Shown: piece after piece, positions 10,970-22,000 of the stretch
How positions within the stretch are numbered: the stretch's first letter is position 1
Layout: each line of letters starts with the position of its first letter
Assembly (NCBI RefSeq): GCF_037893015.1
Contig: NC_133658.1
Location: 881,558,893 to 881,622,892, forward strand
Origin: Macrotis lagotis
Taxonomy: Eukaryota; Chordata; Mammalia; Peramelemorphia; Peramelidae
Direction of reading: 5' to 3'
Length of the DNA stretch: 64,000 nucleotides
The notes under the pieces: model-generated
What the model saw: only the letters and a program-made list of their open reading frames with translations
Told to the model about the DNA's origin: nothing
Databases searched by the model: none
Program-made: the position numbers and the translations under genes

Positions 10970-11139
10970 TATTCTTTTGATGTTTACTACTTTTGTAACT
11001 TTGGGCAAGCCAACCAACTTAACTGTGATTCATAGGTACTTGAAATCTTTCTGAGTACTTGTAGAATTTTTTCTTTGAACTGGAACCTTTTGGGTTTTGA
11101 CATCATTCTAGGAGTTTCCATTTTGGGCTTTCTTTTAGG
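10970..11139 (-). repeat. Antisense L1/HAL1 ORF1-region fragment
   Basis: Contains 'attttttctttgaactgg..' and 'ggagtttccattttgggctttctttta', matching the antisense HAL1 at 54490-54560. It is the left flank of the hAT insertion and is present in the same arrangement at 29540-29688. Confidence 0.6.
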
Positions 11140-11880
11140 CAGGGGTGGGAAATGTCTGGTCCACAGGTTGTATAAGGCCTGTGAAATCATTTATTCTGGC
11201 CTGGCCAAGGCAACAGTGGGGAAGACTAAATTTACTAAATCTAGGAGTTTCATGCATAAATCTTGTCAAAAGCAGAGGGTTTAACAACCACCTGTTCAAG
11301 CAATTACTGAATAATCATGACTCATTACAGTATTCTTATTTATCACTGTGAGGTGATTTGAGTCTTGGGAGCAAACTCATGAGGTTTCATAAATTTTGGG
11401 ATGAAGTCAAGCAGTTTTTGGAGATGAAGGAAAACCCTGTCAAGGAATCAGTGATAGTAAGTGACTGCATGACCTGGCAGTGAACATGTGATCAAGGAGG
11501 ACACTACCAAGTACTTCTCAGAGCTGAAATCATTTGAAGCTAAATTAAAGTTGTGGAAGCTAAAATGCAAAAGAAATAACACAGTGCATTTCTCCATTCT
11601 GGAAGGACAAAAGTCTTCTATTATACTTGAATATGCTGGTAAATATGTGAAACTAATTGAGGTATTTAATGAAAAATTCAAGAATGTGAAAAGTAAACAA
11701 ATGGAATTGAACATGGTTCAAGAGGCATCAGCTGATATACCTGATAATCTACAGTATGAAATCATTCAGCTGCAAGCTTCCCACTACTTGAGTTCTAGAA
11801 ATGTTATATAAACAATAAAGAATTTCCCATTTCAAGGAGACATGCATACATCTGTGTTCGGATTTTTATTACTGTAAGCA
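11140..11880 (+). mobile_element. hAT-type DNA transposon relic, right end missing
   Basis: The left terminal sequence CAGGGGTGGGAAATGTCTGG is hAT-like. The decayed frame at 11488-11811 contains KYFSELKSFEAKLKLWKLKCKRN and a FNEKFKNVKSKQMEL stretch, resembling the hAT-derived transposase region of GTF2IRD2 (Charlie8-like). The copy is cut off by the L1 tail beginning near 11885. The paralogous copy at 29689-30713 keeps both ends. Confidence 0.65.
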
Positions 11881-11884
11881 GTTC

Positions 11885-12175
11885 TTTTCTTTTTTTTAAA
11901 TTATATAAATATTTGCTTGTTTTCCAATTACAATGGTAGATTCTACCAATCATTTTTTGCAAGGTTTTGAATTTTAGTGTTTTTTCTCTCCCTCCTTTCC
12001 CTCCCCCCACCCAATCTGATATAGACTTTATTTACATTTCCTTCCATGATATACATAGATCAAAATTGAATGAGTTAAGAGAAGAAACAGATCCAAAAGG
12101 AAGAAAGAAGACAATAGAGATAGCAAAATTATGTAAATACATTAAGACAAATTTTAAAAGTTGAAGATCATCATC
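11885..12175 (-). repeat. L1/HAL1 3' end, antisense
   Basis: Antisense 3'-end order: 'tttccaattacaatgg', 'cattttttgcaaggttttgaat', CCCTCC-rich stretch, 'caatctgatatagac', 'gatcaaaattgaatgag'. A closely similar copy is at 23375-23720. Confidence 0.65.
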
Positions 12176-13058
12176 TTGAGCACATGTCTTGCTTGAAGAG
12201 TATTAAGGAAAACTCATCAACTCCTAAGCCAGCCTGTGTCACTTTTGGATGGCCCCCATTAGGGGATGGGAGTTAAGGTTCTTTCTTGATGCCAAGGTTA
12301 AATTTGGATCTCTGTTCCTTCTAACCACTGCTCTCTGGCACCAAAAACTTAGTATTTATGTAATCCAAGGTAGGTCACTTCTCCTTTGAGCCTCAGTGTT
12401 CCCATCTGTGAAATGGAACTGGGATAGTGGTAATAATACCTTTCTGTATCCCTTGAGAACCACAGAAACATGACCTTTAATCATAATTGCCACTGGCATG
12501 ATTTCTTTCTAAAAGTAGCAACTATACAATGGAGGAAAGGCTCACAAGAACAATGGATGCAGGACGGGACCTTGGCAGCCATCATAGGCCCCTCCAGGAC
12601 TGGAACTGCATCCCTGGCTTCAAGTGCTCTTATCCCATTGTCCCTGCATCCCCTGTTGGACCAGGCGAGTCCAACATTGCCCTTGAGACTGGCTCCCTCT
12701 GCCAGCTCTAGTCACATACTGACCAAACTTTGATCACTAGGAAGGAATTCCAAGGCAAGGGTGAAGAGAACCTAGGAACCTGTCTTCTGCTGTCCTTGCG
12801 GCTCTCTGAAGACAAGTGGCTACTGTATATTGAAATGTGGATTTTGTTTCAATCTAAGTCCTGAGAACAGTTTCCTGTGGCCTGTTGCTCAATTCTGTGA
12901 ATTGTTGCATGATTGAGGAGGTTAATGGAAGAGCCTGGAACATTCACCCCAGATCTCACGCTTTCTTCCTACCTCAAACAAACTCCAGGCTCTCTATATG
13001 GAAAGTATTGAAACACAGCAAAAACAGGAAAATGCATTCATTCCATCTGGATCTGGAT
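12176..13058 (-). other. 3' flank of gene B, paralogous to 57440-58348
   Basis: This 3' flanking sequence aligns with the 3' flank of gene D over its whole length ('ttgagcacatg..cttgcttgaagagtattaag' onward). It contains a MIR-like patch at about 12360-12465. At 13004-13009 the minus strand reads AATACT, where gene D has AATAAA. Confidence 0.7.
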
Positions 13059-16000
13059 CTAGTTGTTACGTTTGGCTGCCTCTTCTGTAGCATTGGGTTT
13101 TCTGGTGATCTCAGGGCCGATGGTGATGCTGCTGTTGGTAACTCGGGAGCCATACCACCCGGCCCAGAATTGAGTGTCGCTGCCTCCATGTTGGAAATGG
13201 ATGTAACGGACTCCTGGGGGGTAGTTGGAGAATGTGTAGGAGACCTGGGGGAAGACAGAGTTAGTCACTTGGTGGAGGTAGTCCTATGATTCTTATCCTT
13301 AAGTTGGTAGGATTGGAAGGAGAGAAAAGTAGGGGATGGAAATAGTGTAGATAGATCTGGGTTATAAAGCAGTTATTCTTAACCTTTTTTGTGTCTTGGA
13401 CCCCTTTTATGTAGCCAATGGATCCCTCTTCACGCATGTTTTTAAATGCATAAAATAAATTACATAGCTTTACAAAATTAACCAATTATTTTTCAATATC
13501 ACTATTGAAACATATATAAATTTAGTTCATGTACCCCAGATTAAGAACCTTTTTTGGTAAGTATTCCTCTAACTAAATCCCCTCAGAGAAGAGGTGGAGT
13601 GGGAATAGAGAGAATTGAAAAGGCAAAGTTGTCTAGGACTTCCCTGCAGTCTAGTCCTCCAGGACATACTGACCTCTCTCCACTCAGCATCACTCCATTG
13701 CTCGATCTCCACCACTGGGGGCTCAAATGAATCCAGAACAACATATTTAGCTGACAATAACTGCACACGGATCAGGTAACGGCAGCCACAGTCATTTCTG
13801 CCAGCAAACCTAAGGGAAGGAAGTAGGGTTGGTCAAGTGTGAGCAGACAATCCCAAAGTCTCAGAGTTGAAAGATATGTTTGAATACAACAGAGACCATT
13901 CTGCTCTTAGGTTTCAATGCCACTTTATAATAAGCCCAACCATTGGTCATCTGCCTTTTGATCTAAGACATTTAGTGACATGGCAGTGACTAAAGAGCTA
14001 CAGAGGAAAGAGCACTGGCCTTGGTATGAGAGGACTGAGATTCAAATTCCAACTCTCATTTACAATCTGTGTCTCTACAGGTCTCAGTTTTCTCATCTGT
14101 AAGATAGAGGGGGTTGGACTAGATGACATCCTAAGTCTTTTCCGGCTCTCAGTCAATGACTCCATGACTTGTTGTACCTACTGTTTTGACAAGAATTCCC
14201 TTGCAATCCTAGTTCTCCTGGAACCCTATCCAAGGTTCCCAATTGATGTTGATGAAAGAGGCCAGGAGCTCCAGATTGATTATATAAAGTATTTTAATTA
14301 TCAAAATGGGTTATTATATAGGGGCAGTCTGGGGTGGCAGCCAGGTGATGATGAATTGGATCCCTACCAAAAAAAAAACCCCAAAACCTTATGGTGATTA
14401 TAGAAATCAGAGGGAACAAGAACCATAGAGTATATTATAGTGGACGGGTTGATATTTGGGAGTGTTTTCTGTATAACACTGGGTCCAAATCTCAGACACT
14501 TGGGTGTTCTAGCAGTCCTATTTGGGTTGAAGTCTCAGGCATGCAAGACCATGTATTTGGTCACTATGCCATCATCATTATTATTATTATTATTGTTGTT
14601 GTTGTTGTTATTATGGTATTTCACCAACAGGGACCTCAATATTCCCCCAAAAGACACCAATACATTCTTTCCAAATATCTTCTACAAAGTCTCTGGGCAG
14701 GTTCTCTCCTGGCATTTTAGGACCTTTTTGGAATAGTCAAAAGGATGGTCCCATTTGTAAGCATAAATAGAGAAAGCAAAACAAACAGCAGCAGAAAAGG
14801 AGAAGAGCAACAAGACAGAGAAGAAAGATAATAAAATAGTACCACAAGGCTCTGGCAAACTGGAGCCTGTCAGTGATTGGATCAGTATGTGTTAACTTAG
14901 CTATGGTTTGTGATGTGTGTCATATTGCTCAGAGAGTCTGTAATTTTGTGATTGATGCCAAAATGTAGACATAACAACTATTACCTATCATGAACCTCCC
15001 TATCAGTATGTCCAAGACCATATAATTCTGTAGAACAATTAGTCTCATTTGTGTAGTTTCTTGAATTAGTCACAATAGTGCAGAATATGAGCACAAGGCT
15101 TATACTCTGAAGGTCTCAAAGGTCATCAGTTCTAGAATACTTCTCTGGCAGTTTCCTAACCCAGGTAGTGCTATTTTTTCCTAACACATGGGGAACACTG
15201 TGGGGTAACAGAGGCTGTATTATGCATACACTTACGTATTCTATTGACAACTTAGTCAGATTGTAGAAATTTGCTATAAAGAGAAAAAGTTGAGACATGA
15301 TTATAACAGCATCAAACTGGTCCTTGATTACTTAACACATATATGGCAGGATAGGACATCCTTAGCTGTTTGACTTTGGGTAAGAGGCAAAGTGGACAGT
15401 AACAGTTTGACCTCATACTTAGACTCAGAAATAGCCAATGGGAAATATTCCAGTTAACACAAAGGGGAAACTGAGCCAGAAGGGCTCTATCTTAGGCTCA
15501 ATCAAAGGTCCTCCTCTTAGCTACAGACTTCTACCTGTCATAATTCAAGATCACATTATCCCTGAGTTGTGGGATTTCTCTTGAATGGTGAATTACTGAC
15601 TTAATAATTCATTAGACAATTATGCCTGAACTCAAATCCAAAACCAGTTCCAAGAACTTTATTTCAAATGGCAAATTTTGCCAGTCACAACTTAGGATTG
15701 GATATAGTTATTTTTCCACTGGAAAAATGGAGTTGCAATGAACAATAAAAGTTCACCAGGACACAAAGGAATTTAAGAGATTTCACTTAACATCCTTCAC
15801 TTGTTTTTCTTTTCTTCTCAGGTTTAAATTTGTCCTGGTATAAAGACCAATCTTTAGAAATCATTTCTATGTAATCATTCAAATCACTATTTCCAAATCA
15901 GTTCTATACAATCATTGCACATTCTTAGTAAGCCAAATTCATTGTTTGGGAATTCCATAACTCAAACTATTTTATTTGCCAGGGTTAATAACCTTATCCA

Positions 16001-19000
16001 CATGGATGATTTTTAGGAAACTAGCAACTCTATAAAATAAGGGGATTCAACAGGGACCTCAGAGAAAAGACTCAATCTGTTGCTCCTGTCTGTCCACCCT
16101 CTCTACCCTGCAGTGAGCTCTACACTTTGACACCCCCTATACTAGGTGGAATAGACTAACCTACTGATCTCCCTCACAGCCCAAGGTAGAATGATCTGAA
16201 TAAGCAAAACCAATCCAGATAAGGCTTTCCTCTCATCCCCTCCATTTTACACACAATCAGTTACTAATTTTAAGTTTCAGGATTATGACAATAACTTCAA
16301 ATAACTCATTCATAAATTATAATCTAGTAGTTGTAGAAGTAACTTCAGGCAAGGATGGAAATAGCCTGTTCCCCAAATGACGGTTACAAAACACACATTG
16401 CTTGATATAACACAAGTTGCTTGATATAACTAACACAAAAGTTTATCAATTTGCACAATGTTAAAAAAGTTATTTGATTAGAGCATTTTTTCATATGACT
16501 ATGGATAGTTTTAATTCTTCATCTGAAAATTGCCTGTTCATATGCTTTGAGGATTTATCAAATGGGGAATGACTTGTACTCTTATAAATTTGACTCAGTT
16601 CTCTATATATTATTTTATTGTTATTTTATTTGTTTTTTCTTTTTTAGGTTTTTGCAAGGCAATGGGGTTAAGTGGCTTGCCCAAGGCCACACAGCTAGGT
16701 AATTATTAAGTGTCTGAGGCTGGATTTGAACTCAGGTACTCCTGACTCCAGGGCCAATGCTCTATCCACTGCGCCACCTAGCCGCCCCACTAAAAAAGTT
16801 ATTTGAAACCTGAGATAAATTCATTACTGAGAAGGTAATTCCAAACTAGTTGACTGAATTTCCAAATTATCTTACATAGAAAAACAGGGATCTTATCACC
16901 ATAGTCATTGTATACTGTTCACATTAAATTGTATCCCTACCAAAAAAACCCATATAAAACCCCATATAAAATGATCAATATGAAGCAAATACAGTTAATT
17001 AAATAAATAATAATAATAACAATGAACATTTATAGTGTTTACCCTATGTGAGACAGTATGTTGACACTTTGTGATCATGTGAAGTAAAATGAGATAGCTA
17101 GCGGTGAGGAAACTTCCTTTAAGGGCACCCAGTTAACAAATTTCAGATCCATGAATTTTTCCTAATTTATCTCAATGTCAAATAGTACAATAAATTCTGT
17201 TTTATCTTAAACATCAAATTAGGAGACACACATTTCATTCAAAATGTGACCAAAATGAATTCAATTATTCCTAGATCTATACTCCAAATGGCATCTTGAG
17301 TTATGATTTTAAACGATGTTATGATTATGGTATTATATTTTACACAAATTTTATTTATTCTAAACATTTCATATTATAGGGTCCACTATTTCCAGGCAAT
17401 CCAATGCCAAAGACTGTGACGTGTTAATCTGAGTTAAGGATTTAATTTGCCCCAATTATCACACTCATGAGCATGTTTTAATTCAAGTCAAATCTGGATT
17501 TCACAATCTCAGAAGGAACCAATAGATTATCAATTGACTCCTAGCTCTTTATAGTTTTTCTTATTGATTTTCAAATCAAAATGCAAAATTTTCATACTCA
17601 CTCTTTCTACTTCAAGTCAAACTTGCTCATATCCTCTCAACATGCTTAAACCAAATTTCATTTTTATATACTTCCCTTATGGTTCAAAAACCTAAACCCT
17701 CTTATATCTTTCATTTTTCTCTCAAGTCTTTATTATTTCTCTTTCCAAGTCTTCCAAACCGGTCACTCAGACCACCAACTTAATGTTTCCTTTAAAATTT
17801 TAGCACATCTTGTGGTTAAATACATCCAACTTACTAAAACCTTTCTCAGCTGTATAATTCATTAAAACTCAAGTGACTTTTTCCCAACAAATTTACTGAT
17901 CACAACATAATTTTTTCTCACATTTTGTTACAATTTAGGTATTTCTCCAATGATAGAAGAAACAAAAAACCCTATTAAAATGTCTCTAGCATTTATAAAT
18001 CTTTAACAGGTTGGTCAGTACCAGGGCTATCCAACTTAACTTTAAAAGTTTTTACTGAAACAATAGATAATATATTTTGATTTGCTATTTTAGTGAGACC
18101 TCTACTCTAGGCTTCCTTTACTAAAGCATTTAGCAAACCCACAGGGGGCCCCCCTAAAATCACCCTGTGATAATTGGCCACATTTTGGACAGCCCTGGTC
18201 TATACTAATAACAATTAAGTTCAATGACTTGCTCACAGAAGTAAGGCCTTTCAAGATGCTTTTGGAAACAAGTTCCTCTTGTATGGTAGTGAATCTTCAG
18301 ATGGAAATACAGAAATCTATGCCAAATCCGTGATAAAATGAATTCATAGTAAGACTTTCCTTTTTCTTTCTCATGATGACCCAGAAAAGTTCAGTCCAAT
18401 TCTGAAATGCAAGCCTTGACAATTTTATTGATGCAGCCCACAAAGCTGTCTCTCTAAAGACAGTGAAATGATCCTCTTCTCTAGCTATAAAACAATATAT
18501 GCTATGGCAGGGGGAGAGATGAAAAAAATTTGACCAAAGTTCAGAAATGAGTAGGAAAAGAACAAAGTCTTTCTAAAAATTTCAATTAGCTAACAAGCCA
18601 CAGAGAGAGACATATAAACAAAGATACTGGAATGCTAATTGACCAATAATTTAGCAGTGCTGAACATTCCTTGCTAGCCTAGACTTTAGATTTACAAAAC
18701 AAGTTAAAATGCACACCTTTGCCTATCATATGAATCCCTGCAGATTTCAGGGCCAGTTAGCCATGAAAATTGAACCACAGTATTCCCCTTTCGGGGGGGA
18801 ACAAAGCCATCTGTGAACATGATAGTACCCAAGGGCAACATTCACACAGAAACAAAAACAACAACAAAAATAAACCTAAACTTTGTTATTTCCATTTCAT
18901 ACACATATGTCTACATACCTTATCTTTATATAATCAATCTGGAATTTACATGCTTAACTCCTTTCAGCTGGGCTAACCAGTAAGTCAGCATTTCTACATA

Positions 19001-22000
19001 TTTCTTCCTTTCCATTCACTGCACCCACACTTCTACTAATCTTCACTTTAGTGGTAGCTTCTCTAAGGGTGGTGAGGAGAGGCCACTCCATGTCTGTCAC
19101 CACCTGCTTTCCCTTGTCATACAACCTTATGGAGCAAATCTCCATCAGGAGGGTGTCCAGGACTAGGAGGGTTTTGGAGACATCCCTATACTTTGCAGCA
19201 GCCCACATGTGGCCAACACATGGGCTATCCCCCCTCCCCCGATGGAGGTTCTAGGTCATTCCAGGATTTCTCTCTGTCTCACCCCAACTATGCTTGGTAT
19301 TTCTTCAGGATCCTGCCAACTACACCAATTGTCTTCCCTTGCAGTTGCATATTCAAGGCTTCCCCTAACCAGGGCACTAATTTCTTACTGAAGAAAGAGA
19401 CCAGGAAGACCAGATTGAATATATAAAGTAGTTTAATAATCAAAGTGGGTTATTTATATAGGGGCAATCAGAACAGTGACCAGATAACAAAAGTGGATCC
19501 CTACAAAACTCCCCAAAAGCCCTGGGGTAATTATAAAAATCAAATGGAAAAGAAGATATATATTATTTTTGATTGCTGATATTTTGGGGGTTTTCTCAAC
19601 TTAGCACTGGGCCTAAGCCCCAGGTATTTGAGTGTTGTATCTAAATCCTAAGCTTGCAAGTTCATATACTGGTCACGTGTCCTTACTGTCATTATCATGG
19701 TTTTTATCAATAGGACTCCACAACTGCCATGTTACTTATGGAGAGCTCTGACTGTTGGGCAGTGTTTCTTTATGTTACACCTTTTTAGCATAGCATTGTG
19801 AGAAGTCCTGATTGATGGTCAACTAAACAAGTGTTTTTTGGGATCATTGCTATAGAGTAGGAAGTGGCTATGTAGCTTCTATAATCTTAACACTCTCATT
19901 TTAGAAATGTGGAAACTGAAGTTTGCAAAGGACGGCTTATCCCATATCACACAGCAAGTATATATCTGAGGCTGATTTGCACATTGGTCTTTCTGACTCT
20001 AAGTATAGTTGGATTGGATTGTGTACATCATGCCCTTTCCCCAGGATTACAATTTAACCAACAAGCACCTACTATGTGAGAGGGATTGCATTAAGTGATG
20101 AAGGTACAAAGACAATCCCTACCCTCAGAGAACTTATAAACTTATATTCTAACCAAGAAAACTATGCATTTGCATGCATATATGTAAATACATTTAAGAT
20201 AATTTTAGAGGGGAGGCAGTGGCAGTTGGATATTTAAGACTTGGGAGGTTGAAGAATGTCTTTTCATAGAGAAGGTGGATCTTGAGCTGAGCTTCCAAAG
20301 AAGAAGCTAAGTATTCCTAGGGGCAGAAGTAAGAGAAGGGAAGGTCTCACACTTGAAAAAACCTATGCAAAGGTGGAGGGATGGGAGATGCCATGTTCTA
20401 TGTAGAACAGCAGGAAAACTCAGTTGGGAGCACAGACCTTGTGAGGGGAGTAATGAATAATAAATCTAGAAAGGTGGTTTGGAGCTGGGTTGTGACGGGT
20501 TTCACCAAGACAGGGCTTTGTATCTCATCCTAGAGTTACTAGGAATAACCAGAACCACCCCATGCTTTACAAAAATCAATGTGGAAATTACATGGAGAGT
20601 AAATAGAAGAAGAAACTGGTAGACAGAAGACCAAAGAAAAGGCTCTTGTAAAGTTCAGGTGACTTAGGTGGTTGTGATATGAGTGGAAGTTGGGGAGGAC
20701 TGATCTACCAAACTTGGTAACCATTTGGATGTGGGAGAGGGGAGAGCAAGGAGTCAGAGATGACAGTGAGGCCATGAACATGGAGGACTCTGAGGATGAG
20801 GATGGTGGTGTCCTTTATATAAAGAAAGGAAGAGGGCAGCCAGGTGGTCCTGGAATCAGGAATACCTGAGTTCAAATCTGACCTTAGACATTTAATAATT
20901 ACCTAGTTATGTGCACAAACTTAACTCCACTGCCTTGCAAATCTCCAACCAAGGGGGAAAAAAAAGAAAGGAAGGAAGGAAGGAAGAAAAGAGAAAAATG
21001 AGGCAGTGATCCCTGCCTGGGTCTCAAATCTCAAAACCTTCTCTTGGCTTGTTCATAGGATCATGGTGAAGATGAAGGAGCAGCTGGATGTGAAAATGTC
21101 CCATTCTATCCAACTAAGACCCCAGCCCCACTCACCAGTCCTTAATCATGATGTTTGGTCTCACTGTGTCCATCAGTTCCTTCCAATAGCCCTTGGCTTT
21201 CAGGTTCACCAACTGAGACTTGAGGCAGATCCTAGAGAGATATGAGAAGGTGATTGGGTCCAGGTCAGGTCAGTCTTGAGTTAGGCATCTTTCTCATCAC
21301 CCCCAATATCCTCAGAGAGAAAATATGAAGATAGGAACACCATGCTAGCCAGGGGAACAAGGCTCAGAGCAGTCCATCAGACCTCGTAGGGTCATCTTGT
21401 GACTCCTTCCTCAGCTCCTAGAGTTAGGAAGAATCATCTTCCTGAGTTTAAATTCAGCCTCAGACACTTTGCGAAACGCCCCCCCCCCCCCCAAACCCAA
21501 ATATAATCATGAAGAGCCAAATACAAGTGAAAATAACTAAACAAAAATCAGTCATCTGGCATCTAGTAACTTCAGTAATTCACTTTTGACCCCTCAACAA
21601 TCACCTTCCATCCAAAGGAATAAATGTGGAAGTCAAGACATGAGGAGTTTTGGAATCATAGGATTTGAATTTGAGTCCCTGCCCCCCCAGCTTGTGACAT
21701 GAGTGACCTTAGACAAGTCACTGCCTCTCAAGTTTTTTTATCTTCAAAATGAGGACATGGAACTGGGTGGTCTCCTCTAGCTCTTAATCCTGGGTCTTGT
21801 GAGTTCTTGGAGGGCAGGGCCTGGCTTTTACCTTTCTTTGCTTCCTTAGCACTTAGCATTGATCTGAGAAGTTTTGTGGTTCAGTAGGTTGTGTCCCAAG
21901 TGATCTTGATCTCACCTGGGGTTTTCTTGGCAGATATATTGGAGTACTATGCCATTTCCTTCTCCAACCCATTAGACAGAAGAAGAAACTGAAGCAAACA

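Larger units (their letters stand above)
14250..19722 (-). mobile_element. Endogenous retrovirus fossil in gene B intron 4
   Basis: Two similar TG...CA blocks in the same orientation, 14250-14638 and 19389-19722, flank about 4.7 kb and are read as LTRs of a minus-strand element. Both begin (plus strand) TGA.GAAAGAG.CCAGGA and share ATATAAAGTA.TTTAAT and 'ataggggca'. The internal part is decayed. In the gene D copy of the same element (62757 onward) the stretch next to the 3' LTR encodes a hydrophobic segment like the end of a retroviral envelope protein. The element is broken in many places. It carries one later insertion (16478-16790). It predates the B/D duplication, because both copies share it. 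Confidence 0.6.

Noticed and set aside
11488-11811. 107-residue frame as a possible host GTF2IRD2-like gene
   Set aside because: It sits inside a transposon with hAT-type ends, lacks the host domains, and its paralogous copy is broken differently.
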